A stretch of DNA of 16,057 bases from Clostridia bacterium. Its GTDB lineage: Bacteria; Bacillota; Clostridia; Oscillospirales; CAG-272. The stretch is taken from assembly GCA_017452565.1 (NCBI GenBank), contig JAFTMF010000174.1, positions 1-16,057 of the forward strand, written 5' to 3'. Of the stretch, positions 6,223 to 13,047 are shown piece by piece; position 1 is the first letter of the stretch; every line of letters begins with the position of its first letter. The notes under the pieces are model-generated. The model searched no databases. It saw nothing but the letters and a program-made list of their open reading frames with translations, and was not told the origin of the DNA. Both the position numbers and the translations under genes were made by a program.

Positions 6223-8007
6223 CTAAGTTCCTTCAAATTGACTGTTATAGAGGGATGCGTAGAAGCCGCCTGCCGCAAGCAGAGTGGCGTGGTTGCCGAC
6301 CTCCACGATTCTGCCGTCCTTCACCACGATGATGCGGCTGGCATTCTGGACGGTGGAGAGGCGGTGAGCCACAATGAAGCAGGTTTTCTCCTTCATCAGC
6401 TCGTCCATAGCCTCTTGGAGCTTTTGCTCGGTGCGGGTATCCACGTTGGAGGTTGCCTCGTCCAGAATCAGCATAGGTGAGTCCACCAGCATCGCGCGGG
6501 CAATGGTGAGCAGCTGCTTCTGTCCCTTGGAGATGTTGACGCCGTTCTCGTCCAGCACCGTTTCGTAGCCCATAGGCAGGGAGCGGATGTAATCGTCGAT
6601 GCGGGCGGCTTTGGCGGCGGCTTCCATCTGCTCACGGGTCACCGATGGGTTGCCGTAGCAGAGGTTCTCGGCAATGGTTCCGCCGAAGAGCCAGGTGTCC
6701 TGAAGCACCATCGCAAAGGCGTGGCGCACGTCCTCCATATGGGAGGTGTAGGTGTTCTGCCCGTCGATGCGAATTTCTCCCGAGGTTGGATCGTAGAAGC
6801 GCATCAAGAGGGAGATCAGCGTGGTCTTGCCGCCGCCGGTGGGGCCGACGATGGCGATGGTCTCGCCCTTCTTCACCGCAAGGCTCACGTCGTGGAGGAT
6901 CTGTCGCTCCTCGGTATAGCCGAAGTTGACGTTTGCAAGTGCTACGTCGCCTTGGGGATCGGTGAGAGGAAGGTCTCCTTCCTTCACCTTTGCCTCGGTA
7001 GGCTGATCGATGAGACGGAAGACACGCTCGGCGGCAGAGGTTGCCGACTGGATTTCGCTGATGATGTTGGCAGTCTCGTTGATAGGACCTGCAAACCGAC
7101 GGGAGTAGAGGTTGAAGGCGGTGAGCGCACCCAGCGTCAGATTGCCCGACAGATAAAGAAGCGCACCGAACATATAAATCAGCGACAGCGAGATGTTGTT
7201 GATGAAGTTGACCGAAGGGCCTACGATACTGCCTTGGTAATCGGCATCGTAGTGCGCCTGCACCGCCTCGTCGTTGTGGCGGTCGAAGCGGGAGATCATA
7301 ACCTCTTCTTTGCCGTAGGCGCGGATGGTTTTCTGTCCCGACAGCATTTCCTCGGTATAGCCGTTGAGCTCGCCCAGTTTGGCGGAGCGGCGGCGGAAGA
7401 GAGGTTTTACCTTCTTGGTACGGTAGATCGTAAAGAAGATGAGGCAGGGGACGGTGACGGCGAACACCAGCATCAGGATCGGTGCTTTCCGTGCCATCTG
7501 GATGGCGGCACCCGTGATGGTGATGATACCGGCGCAAATCTGAATCAGATCGTTGGACAGGGAAGCGTTGATGGTATCGATGTCGTAGGTCAGACGGCTG
7601 ATGAGGTCGCCGGTCTGATTGCGGTCGAAGTATCCCACGGGCAGATCCACCAGATGCTCGAAGACCTGCTTGCGCATTTCGTACACTACCTTACGGGAGA
7701 GATGGATCATCACCGCCGATAGCACGAATGCCAGCGCCGCTGACAGAGCGTAGCAGAGGAGCATTGTGATGCCCTTCTCGAACACGGTATCGAAGTCCAC
7801 GTTGCCCGGCCCCTTGATGGTGTCGATGGCTTCCTCGGCCAGCTCGGGACCCCACAGCGCAATGAGGTTGGAGGAGACGGTGAGGATTGCCGCCAGTATC
7901 AACCAAAGGGGATGCTTGAGAAGATAGGAGAGAAGTCTTAAAATGACCACTCGTTTCTTCATACGAGGGGCTTTTTCAAGGCTTTTCACGTTAGTCTGCG
8001 TCTGCAA
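6223..8007 (-). CDS. ABC exporter subunit B (catalytic half of a heterodimer)
   Basis: A 594-residue exporter with an N-terminal six-helix domain (about 20-320) fused to an ATPase domain. Visible motifs: Walker A GPTGGGKT (388-395), Q-loop Gln436, signature ISKGQ (492-496) instead of LSGGQ, Walker B LILDE with catalytic Glu517, and H-loop His548. Its own ATP-binding half is therefore complete, but the signature it lends to its partner is degenerate. The start is TTG at 8007, with GGGAGGG about 8 nt upstream; later in-frame starts (GTG 7989, ATG 7962) lack a site. The gene overlaps the upstream subunit by 17 nt, so translation is coupled. It resembles heterodimeric multidrug-type exporters (BmrCD, LmrCD, TM287/288). 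The substrate is not predictable. Confidence 0.92.
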   Translation of the reverse strand: MQTQTNVKSLEKAPRMKKRVVILRLLSYLLKHPLWLILAAILTVSSNLIALWGPELAEEAIDTIKGPGNVDFDTVFEKGITMLLCYALSAALAFVLSAVMIHLSRKVVYEMRKQVFEHLVDLPVGYFDRNQTGDLISRLTYDIDTINASLSNDLIQICAGIITITGAAIQMARKAPILMLVFAVTVPCLIFFTIYRTKKVKPLFRRRSAKLGELNGYTEEMLSGQKTIRAYGKEEVMISRFDRHNDEAVQAHYDADYQGSIVGPSVNFINNISLSLIYMFGALLYLSGNLTLGALTAFNLYSRRFAGPINETANIISEIQSATSAAERVFRLIDQPTEAKVKEGDLPLTDPQGDVALANVNFGYTEERQILHDVSLAVKKGETIAIVGPTGGGKTTLISLLMRFYDPTSGEIRIDGQNTYTSHMEDVRHAFAMVLQDTWLFGGTIAENLCYGNPSVTREQMEAAAKAARIDDYIRSLPMGYETVLDENGVNISKGQKQLLTIARAMLVDSPMLILDEATSNVDTRTEQKLQEAMDELMKEKTCFIVAHRLSTVQNASRIIVVKDGRIVEVGNHATLLAAGGFYASLYNSQFEGT

Positions 8008-9736
8008 AAGTCATCCCTCCCATCTGTGTATCGGCGATCTCCTTGTAGGGAGTGCAAGTTTCCAGTAGGTGGTTGTGATCGCCTCTGCCGATGATCTCGC
8101 CTGCTTCCAACATCAAAATCAGATCGGCGTGAGCGATGGAGGAGATGCGCTGCGCTACCAAGAGAGTGGTGGTAGCGGCATACTCGCTTCGCAGGGTTGC
8201 ACGCAGGCGTGCGTCTGTTTTATAGTCCAGCGCGGAGGAGGAGTCGTCCAGAATCAGCAGATCGGGCTCTCCTGCCAGCGCGCGGGCGATGAGGAGTCTC
8301 TGCTTCTGACCGCCGCTGAGATTGGCGCCCTTGATTTCCAAGAGATATTCGTCTCGCTCTGCGTAATGGTCGATATACTCCGCTTGTGCGTGGGAGTAAG
8401 CCACGTTCAGCCGCGCCTCGTCGATGTCTCTGCCGAAGGAAGCGTTTTCCCGGATGGTGTCGGCAAAGAGAAAATCGTTCTGGAAGACCACGCCGATCTT
8501 CTCACGCAGCTGTTTGGTGGGGATCTCCTCAATGGGCGTGCCCGAGAGGAGAATCTCGCCGCTGTCGGGAGCGTAGATGCGCAGAAGCAGGGAAATCAGC
8601 GTGGATTTGCCGCTGCCGGTTGCACCGATGAGACCCAGCGTCTGTCCTTTGTACAGGGAGAAGCTGATATTCTTCAGTACCGGACGTCCCTCAAAAGAGA
8701 AAGTAACGTTGCGAAATTCCACCACGGGGGTGTTGTTGTCAGCGGGAACGAAGGGGGATTTGCTAATCTCGCTCTCGCCCTTCACATAGAGGGTAGGATC
8801 AATGTCCAGCACCTCGGAGATGCGTCCCATACCTGCCATACCCTTGGAGAGCATAGTGAACATACGGGAAATGGCCAGCATAGCGTTGGAAATCAGGGTA
8901 AAATAGGAGAGGAATGCGATGATCTTGCCCGCTTGGCTGAGATCGTAGTAGACCAGATAGGCGCCCACGATGATGACGGCGGCAAGTCCTGCATTGAGGA
9001 AGAGGGTGATCAGCGGATTGGTGGCCGCCATAGTCAGCCCCGCCTTCTTCTCCTTTTGAATGGCTTCCCGATTGACACCGTCGAAACGCTCCTTCTCGTA
9101 ATCCGATTTGCCCAGCGCCTTGATGATGCGCACGCCCGATGCGTTTTCACGTACCACGCGGGTGATGTTATCGATGGCTTTTTGCTGTTCGGTGAAAAGG
9201 GGGATGCCCTTTTTGGAGATGATGAAAACCGATAGCGCGATGAAGGGCAGGGTTGCAACCATTACCAGCGTCAGGCGCACGTCCAACAGGAAGGTGACGG
9301 TGATGCCGCCCAGCAGGAGGATGGGGGCACGGATGCCCAGTCTTTGCATCATACCGATCATATGGTTGACGTTATATGTATCACCGGTGAGCCGCGATTC
9401 TAGGGAGGAGATGGACAGCTTGTCCACCTGTGCGGCGTCCAGATAGGAGACTTTACTGAAAAGGTCGTGGCGGATTCTGCGGGTGGTATCTCTTGCCACG
9501 GCAGATGCCATTCGATTGGCAATGATATTGAAGATCACCGCAATCAGCGAAAGCAGGATCATCATTCCGCCCCAGAAGAAGATGGGCGGACGCTTGCCCG
9601 TAGGGATGACGTCATCCACGATATGGGCGAGAATCCAAGGAAGAAAAAGCTCCACCACCGTGCCCACGGTCTTGATAGCCAGTCCCAAGGACATTCGAGG
9701 GTAGTAGGGGGAGAGGTAGGAGAAGAGTTTTTTCAA
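7991..9736 (-). CDS. ABC exporter subunit A (degenerate-site half of a heterodimer)
   Basis: A 581-residue exporter half-molecule with six transmembrane helices (about 15-300) then an ATPase domain. Motifs: Walker A GATGSGKS (371-378), Q-loop Gln419, canonical signature LSGGQ (473-477), Walker B LLILDD with Asp498 in place of the catalytic Glu, and Gln529 in place of the H-loop His. This pairs logically with subunit B: one composite ATP site is intact (B Walker motifs with A signature) and one is degenerate. The start is TTG at 9736 with AAAGGAG 6-7 nt upstream; no better in-frame start is seen. It is first in the operon with subunit B and the ACP. The family is certain; the substrate is unknown. 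Confidence 0.92.
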   Translation of the reverse strand: MKKLFSYLSPYYPRMSLGLAIKTVGTVVELFLPWILAHIVDDVIPTGKRPPIFFWGGMMILLSLIAVIFNIIANRMASAVARDTTRRIRHDLFSKVSYLDAAQVDKLSISSLESRLTGDTYNVNHMIGMMQRLGIRAPILLLGGITVTFLLDVRLTLVMVATLPFIALSVFIISKKGIPLFTEQQKAIDNITRVVRENASGVRIIKALGKSDYEKERFDGVNREAIQKEKKAGLTMAATNPLITLFLNAGLAAVIIVGAYLVYYDLSQAGKIIAFLSYFTLISNAMLAISRMFTMLSKGMAGMGRISEVLDIDPTLYVKGESEISKSPFVPADNNTPVVEFRNVTFSFEGRPVLKNISFSLYKGQTLGLIGATGSGKSTLISLLLRIYAPDSGEILLSGTPIEEIPTKQLREKIGVVFQNDFLFADTIRENASFGRDIDEARLNVAYSHAQAEYIDHYAERDEYLLEIKGANLSGGQKQRLLIARALAGEPDLLILDDSSSALDYKTDARLRATLRSEYAATTTLLVAQRISSIAHADLILMLEAGEIIGRGDHNHLLETCTPYKEIADTQMGGMTFADAD

Positions 9737-9967
9737 TGGAGACTCCTTTCCAAGAAGTGAATAGGGAATATTGAATAGTGAAGAGTGTAGTTAGCTTTTT
9801 GCTGCGCAAAAAGCGAAATTGAAAACAATAAATAACGACAAATTATACGCAAAATTAACGCAGAGCCACAGCCAAGGAAGAGGGGCGGGTAGGGGAGGGG
9901 CTTGCTCCTCCCGGTTGGATTGCTTAGATATTGCGTAGAAAGGGTAGATAGATGGCTCAAAACTGCA
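9737..9967. repeat. Repeat-like spacer upstream of the ABC operon
   Basis: 231 bases with no credible gene. The part nearest the ABC genes has degenerate direct words (GTGAATAGGGAATATTGAATAGTGAAGAGTG, read in pieces at 9757-9787), then a perfect 9-bp hairpin GCTTTTTGC/GCAAAAAGC (9794-9814, loop TGC). It continues with an A/T-rich stretch and a strongly G-rich stretch (about 9877-9900) followed by CTCCTCCC. Such composition is typical of small dispersed intergenic repeats in Clostridia, but only one copy is in view, so the repeat call is inference. Confidence 0.4.
9842..9847 (-). promoter_or_regulatory. Candidate -10 box for the ABC/ACP operon
   Basis: A perfect TATAAT on the minus strand, about 105 nt before the TTG start of subunit A. 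No good -35 is found at 16-18 bp, so the promoter call is weak. If used, the 5' leader would contain the 9-bp hairpin at 9794-9814. Confidence 0.35.
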
Positions 9968-10000
9968 AACGCCCACCGAAGCGACGCTTCGATGGGCGTT
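9968..10000 (-). terminator. Terminator of the rpsF-ssb-rpsR operon
   Basis: A 15-bp stem (9968-9982 with 9986-10000) closed by a 3-nt loop. On the minus strand all positions pair, with one G-U; on the plus strand the same position is a C-A mismatch, so it is built for the minus-strand transcript. The tail GTTTGCAGTTTTG is only moderately T-rich. Confidence 0.7.
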
Positions 10001-10022
10001 AAAAGCGTCTCAGACCGTAAAA

Positions 10023-10325
10023 TTAGTCGTTGACGTAGGAGAGCAGAGCCATGTGACGTGCTTCCTTGATGGCAAGAGCCAGCTGACGCTGATGCTTTGC
10101 GCAGGTGCCGGTGACACGACGGGGCAGGATCTTTGCGCGCTCGGAAGTGAGCTTGCGGAGCTTACCAGCCTCTTTGTAGTCGATATAGTCAACCTTTTCA
10201 ACACAGAACTGGCAAACTTTCTTTCTCTTGCGGTTCTGGTTGTTGGCACGGAAGGGCTTCTTTTCTACAGGTGCGCCGGACTTCTCAGTTGCAGGCGCCT
10301 GCTGAACAGTATTCTCGTTTTCCAT
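10023..10325 (-). CDS. rpsR: 30S ribosomal protein bS18
   Basis: A 100-residue bS18. The core (residues 35-100) contains the diagnostic DYIDYKEAGKLRKL and GKILPRRVTGTCAKHQ-type segments (here AKILPRRVTGTCAKHQR). It carries Cys38, Cys41, Cys75 and His78, the zinc-type arrangement seen in many Gram-positive bS18 proteins. The N-terminal 30 residues are a polar, Ala/Pro/Lys-rich extension compared with the roughly 75-residue E. coli protein. Start ATG at 10325 with GGAGG upstream. It is last in the rpsF-ssb-rpsR operon and in the ribosome binds uS11/bS6 on the 30S platform. Confidence 0.97.
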   Translation of the reverse strand: MENENTVQQAPATEKSGAPVEKKPFRANNQNRKRKKVCQFCVEKVDYIDYKEAGKLRKLTSERAKILPRRVTGTCAKHQRQLALAIKEARHMALLSYVND

Positions 10326-10343
10326 TTGAAACCTCCTGATTAA

Positions 10344-10853
10344 TTAAAAGGGTAAGTCGTCCTCGTTGGACATTTCTTCGAACCGGGGTGCGTTGTCGGT
10401 TGCACCGGCATAGCCGGAGCCGCCGTAGCTGGCAGGGGTATAAGGAGCCGCTGCAGGTGCTGCACCGTAAGGTGCATTGCCGTATGCAGGTCCGCCCTGA
10501 CGGGCTGCAGGGCCTTCGCCCTTAGCATCTACGAAGTTGACTTCGTCTGCAACAACCTCGGTAGCGTAGCGCTTCTGACCGCTTTGATCGGTCCAAGTGC
10601 GGGTCTGGAGGGAGCCTACTACGCAAATAGAGCTGCCCTTGCGGAAGAACCGGGTAACAAACTCAGCAGTCTGTCTCCAAGCAACTACGTTGATGAAGTC
10701 TGCCTGGGGCTGCTGGTCAGCGCCGCCGGAAAATCTGCGATTTACGGCCACGGTGAAAGAGGTGACCGAGATGCCACTTTGCGTGGTTTTCAGCTCGGGA
10801 TCACCGGTCAGGCGGCCGCCCAGAATGACCTTGTTGAAGTTGAAGTTAGCCAT
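10344..10853 (-). CDS. ssb: Single-stranded DNA-binding protein
   Basis: A 169-residue SSB. An OB-fold occupies about residues 1-108 (start MANFNFNKVILGGRLTGDPE, then DFINVVAWRQTAEFV and GSLQTRTW), followed by a flexible Gly/Ala/Pro/Tyr-rich linker (about 115-157) and the acidic C-terminal tip EDDLPF that recruits replication and repair partners. The length is normal. It lies between rpsF and rpsR, the standard Firmicutes order, 12 nt after rpsF, with a modest GAGG site. Confidence 0.97.
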   Translation of the reverse strand: MANFNFNKVILGGRLTGDPELKTTQSGISVTSFTVAVNRRFSGGADQQPQADFINVVAWRQTAEFVTRFFRKGSSICVVGSLQTRTWTDQSGQKRYATEVVADEVNFVDAKGEGPAARQGGPAYGNAPYGAAPAAAPYTPASYGGSGYAGATDNAPRFEEMSNEDDLPF

Positions 10854-10865
10854 CGTCAGCCTCGC

Positions 10866-11162
10866 TTACGCGTTCTTTCTCTTAACGATGGAACGCATGA
10901 CATCCTCGGTAATGCCGAAGATACGCTCCAGCTCAGCGATGAAGCTGGTAGGAGCTACGAAGTCTACCAGTACGTAGTAGCCCTCGTTCATGTCGTCGAT
11001 GGGGTATGCAAGACGACGCTTGCCCCACTCGCTTACGGAAGTCACTTCACCGTTTGCTGCGATCAGAGCAGTAAACTTCTCGATAACCGACTTGATAGCC
11101 TCTTCGCTCAGGGTCGCATTGACGACGAATAAGGTTTCATAAGACTTGTTAGTGTTTTCCAT
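10866..11162 (-). CDS. rpsF: 30S ribosomal protein bS6
   Basis: A 98-residue bS6 with the ferredoxin-like pattern of the family: YETLFVVNATLSEE at the N-terminus, WGKRRLAYPIDDMNEGYYVLVDF in the middle, and LERIFGITEDVMRSIVKRK at the end. It forms a heterodimer with bS18, encoded two genes downstream. The ATG at 11162 has GGAGGTG upstream. It is first in the operon and is preceded by a structured leader and a near-perfect promoter. Confidence 0.97.
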   Translation of the reverse strand: MENTNKSYETLFVVNATLSEEAIKSVIEKFTALIAANGEVTSVSEWGKRRLAYPIDDMNEGYYVLVDFVAPTSFIAELERIFGITEDVMRSIVKRKNA

Positions 11163-11251
11163 TTTCGTTACACCTCCCTATGGACATAAGACCGCAAACA
11201 TCCAAAAATTTATCTGCGGTAAGGAGAAGCCGGAAGTAGTCCGACCTCGAC
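11163..11251 (-). promoter_or_regulatory. Structured rpsF leader, possible S6:S18-binding autoregulatory element
   Basis: The leader of about 90 nt has two hairpins: GUCGGA/UCCGGC with one G-U (11229-11245) and ACCGCA/UGCGGU (11191-11220), ending just before the GGAGGTG site. In many bacteria the rpsF leader binds the S6:S18 dimer through a CCG-containing bulge. CCG triplets are present in both hairpins, but I cannot confirm the consensus fold. Confidence 0.4.
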
Positions 11252-11257
11252 TTTTCT

Positions 11258-11286
11258 ATTATACAAGATATAAGAGAGTTTGTCAA
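11258..11286 (-). promoter_or_regulatory. SigA promoter of rpsF-ssb-rpsR
   Basis: On the minus strand, a consensus TTGACA (11281-11286), exactly 17 bp, and a consensus TATAAT (11258-11263). It is the strongest promoter in the window, as expected for ribosomal protein genes. Confidence 0.93.
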
Positions 11287-11359
11287 GTCCTTTTCTACTA
11301 TTTTTTAGTAAATTTTGCGTTCTTTTAGGGGGAATAATTTGCTTTTTTTACCAAAAGAC

Positions 11360-11388
11360 TTGTATTTTGGACGAAATTATGCTACACT
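11360..11388 (+). promoter_or_regulatory. Promoter for the SGNH esterase gene
   Basis: TTGTAT (11360-11365), a 17-bp spacer, and TACACT (11383-11388) preceded by TGC (extended -10). It is divergent from the rpsF promoter, with about 70 bp between the two -35 boxes. Confidence 0.75.
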
Positions 11389-11431
11389 AAGGGCAAGTAC
11401 CAAACGGAATTTTTCTTGAAAGGATGATCCT

Positions 11432-12061
11432 ATGAAACGTAAACTGAAGATCCTCTTCCAAGGGGACAGCATCACCGACTGCCACAGAGACCGCTCTGAC
11501 ATCCACAATTTGGGACAAGGCTACCCCTACTACGCCGCTCAGATGCTCACCGAGCGCTACCCCGACATCGACTTCGAGTTTGTGAATCTGGGCATCTCCG
11601 GCAACCGCACCCCCGATCTCGTTGCACGCTTGGAGAGCGATTTTGTGGAGATCCAGCCCGACATCTGTTCCATCCTCATTGGTGTCAACGATACCTGGCA
11701 TCATTCCAATCCCAATGACAACTGGATGAAGCACACCTATTTCGAGCATTGCTACCGTACGGTTCTCACCGCACTGAAGGATCGCACCGACGCCAAGATC
11801 CTGCTTCTGGAGCAGTTCCTGCTGCCCGCGCCCGATAAGGCATATTTCCGTGAGGATCTGGATCCCAAGATTCAGGTAACCCGCAAGCTGGCCCGCACCT
11901 TCGCCGATGCGTATCTCCCCACCGACGGACTTCTGGCGGCAGCCTATACCACCGAGGATTGGCAGCGATTCTCCGAGGACGGCGTTCATCCCACCGCATA
12001 CGGCGCACAGACCATTGCAAAGTGGTACGTAGATGCCATCGCACCTCTGATTGAGGGATAA
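11432..12061 (+). CDS. SGNH/GDSL-family esterase, likely carbohydrate acetyl esterase
   Basis: A 209-residue cytoplasmic SGNH hydrolase without a signal peptide. The catalytic blocks are intact: GDSIT with nucleophile Ser13, the oxyanion residues Gly57 in NLGISGN and Asn86 in IGVND, and the Asp183/His186 pair in EDGVHP. The pattern GDSITD...LGQGY...NLGISGN...PD..SI.IGVNDTW is close to the Axe2-type acetylxylan esterases of Geobacillus, so deacetylation of (oligo)saccharides is the best guess; other esters are possible. The ATG at 11432 has GAAAGGA about 8 nt upstream. It is a single-gene transcript with its own promoter, bounded downstream by a hairpin. Confidence 0.87.
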   Translation: MKRKLKILFQGDSITDCHRDRSDIHNLGQGYPYYAAQMLTERYPDIDFEFVNLGISGNRTPDLVARLESDFVEIQPDICSILIGVNDTWHHSNPNDNWMKHTYFEHCYRTVLTALKDRTDAKILLLEQFLLPAPDKAYFREDLDPKIQVTRKLARTFADAYLPTDGLLAAAYTTEDWQRFSEDGVHPTAYGAQTIAKWYVDAIAPLIEG

Positions 12062-12073
12062 AGTTTCAGATAG

Positions 12074-12104
12074 ATCCCCTTGGCTCTTGACAAGCCGAGG
12101 GGAT
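12074..12104 (+). terminator. Hairpin after the esterase gene (probable terminator overlapping next promoter)
   Basis: A 12-bp stem (12074-12085 with 12093-12104, one G-T wobble) with a 7-nt loop CTTGACA. The tail TGTGCTATAC is not T-rich. The loop contains the full -35 hexamer of the thiT promoter. Confidence 0.55.
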
Positions 12105-12115
12105 TGTGCTATACT
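12087..12115 (+). promoter_or_regulatory. SigA promoter of the TPP riboswitch-thiT transcript
   Basis: A consensus -35 TTGACA (12087-12092), a 17-bp spacer, and -10 TATACT (12110-12115) with an extended TGC. It is one mismatch from consensus and sits about 20 nt before the riboswitch P1 stem. Confidence 0.9.
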
Positions 12116-12134
12116 GGGCTTACCGAACCGAATA

Positions 12135-12230
12135 ACGATCAGGGGTGCTGTCAAAAGCTGAGATGAGAGCCTGCATAGGGGCACTCGAACCCTTTACCTG
12201 ATACGGATAATGCCGTCGTAGGAAGATCGT
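12135..12230 (+). ncRNA. TPP riboswitch (THI element)
   Basis: The conserved THI-box blocks are present in order: GGGGTGC, AGCTGAGATGAGAGC, ACCCTTTACCTGAT, CGGATAATGCC and CGTAGG. They are closed by a 6-bp P1 stem ACGATC/GATCGT (12135-12140 with 12225-12230). It binds thiamine pyrophosphate and here should shut off the thiamine transporter gene when TPP is plentiful. Confidence 0.97.
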
Positions 12231-12235
12231 ATGAA

Positions 12236-12320
12236 GCAGAGCTTCGCCTATTGTGCAAAGAGGGGGAGTCTCTGCTGATATGACTCTGCACCGCTTATTC
12301 GGTGCGGAGTTTTATTATTT
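12236..12320 (+). terminator. Riboswitch expression platform with terminator
   Basis: The terminator stem pairs 12284-12293 (CTCTGCACCG) with 12300-12309 (CGGTGCGGAG, one G-U) and runs into TTTTATTATTT. A GCAGAG at 12236-12241 can pair with CTCTGC at 12270-12275 or with the identical CTCTGC that starts the terminator stem (12284-12289), offering a plausible antiterminator. Control is therefore by transcription termination; the alternative pairing is inference. Confidence 0.85.
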
Positions 12321-12335
12321 CGGAGGTTTTTCAAG

Positions 12336-12908
12336 ATGAAAAACACAAAAACCACTCGCCTGGTCACCGGTGCGGTGATCCTGGCACTGTCCACCATTCT
12401 TTCCTTCGTTTCCATCAACCGTCTCCCCTTCGGCGGCTCGCTGACCCTCCTCTCGATGCTGCCCGTCTGCATCTACAGTTATCGCTACGGTGCCGGCTGG
12501 GGATTCGGCGTTGCCTTCACCTATTCGGTGATCCAGCTGGCAATGAGCATCGGGGAAGCGATGTCTTGGGGACTCACTCCGGGCTTCTTCGCGGCGATGC
12601 TTCTCTTAGACTATCTCCTCGCCTACACTGCGCTGGGACTGGGAGCGGCTTTTCGGAAATTTCGATTCGGATTGCCTATGGGCGTACTGTTGGCGCTGTG
12701 CGCCCGCTATGCCTGCCATATCGCATCGGGCGTGTTCCTGTGGAAGTCCACCGGTGAGGTGGCGGGAATCGTCATCGAAAACGTGTGGCTTTACTCCCTC
12801 GCCTACAACGGGCTCTATATGATCCCCGAGATCATCGCCACCACCATTGCCGCCGCGGTGATCGCCGCTCTGCCGCAGATGCGGAGATATATCACCCCCA
12901 TCTGCTAA
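12336..12908 (+). CDS. thiT: Thiamine ECF transporter S component ThiT
   Basis: A 190-residue integral membrane protein with about six hydrophobic helices. Diagnostic ThiT segments are present: FGGSLTLLSMLPVCIYSYRYG (thiamine-site region), LLDYLLAYTALGL, and HIASGVFLW followed by YSLAYNGLYMIPE. It binds thiamine with high affinity and associates with a shared energy-coupling module (EcfA, EcfA', EcfT) encoded elsewhere. The ATG at 12336 has GGAGG (12322-12326) upstream. The TPP riboswitch directly in front confirms the thiamine role independently of the protein sequence. Confidence 0.97.
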   Translation: MKNTKTTRLVTGAVILALSTILSFVSINRLPFGGSLTLLSMLPVCIYSYRYGAGWGFGVAFTYSVIQLAMSIGEAMSWGLTPGFFAAMLLLDYLLAYTALGLGAAFRKFRFGLPMGVLLALCARYACHIASGVFLWKSTGEVAGIVIENVWLYSLAYNGLYMIPEIIATTIAAAVIAALPQMRRYITPIC

Positions 12909-12911
12909 AAG

Positions 12912-12954
12912 AATCCCTTCCGTCCGATCAATGATCGGTATGGAAGGGATTTTT
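12912..12954 (+). terminator. Terminator after thiT
   Basis: A stem AATCCCTTCC/GGAAGGGATT (12912-12921 with 12942-12951), an internal loop, an inner CCGATC/GATCGG stem with AAT loop, then a TTTTT run. It begins 4 nt after the stop. Confidence 0.9.
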
Positions 12955-12985
12955 AGCATAATTTGCAATAATTATAATATCACTA

Positions 12986-13014
12986 TTGACAATCAAAAGA
13001 TTTTATGCTACAAT
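12986..13014 (+). promoter_or_regulatory. SigA promoter of the tandem PH-like genes
   Basis: TTGACA (12986-12991), a 17-bp spacer and TACAAT (13009-13014) preceded by TGC (extended -10). Confidence 0.88.
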
Positions 13015-13047
13015 TAAAACACAAGACAGAAAGGAGCGTTATCACCA

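Noticed and set aside
6721..9235. Long plus-strand open frames opposite the ABC genes (6721-7722 and 8069-9235)
   Set aside because: They are antisense shadows of two strongly conserved ABC exporters and show no family motif or initiation signal.
9733..9976. Short minus-strand frames upstream of the ABC operon (60-75 residues)
   Set aside because: They have no ribosome binding site and cross the repeat-like hairpin and G-rich tract; composition is non-coding.
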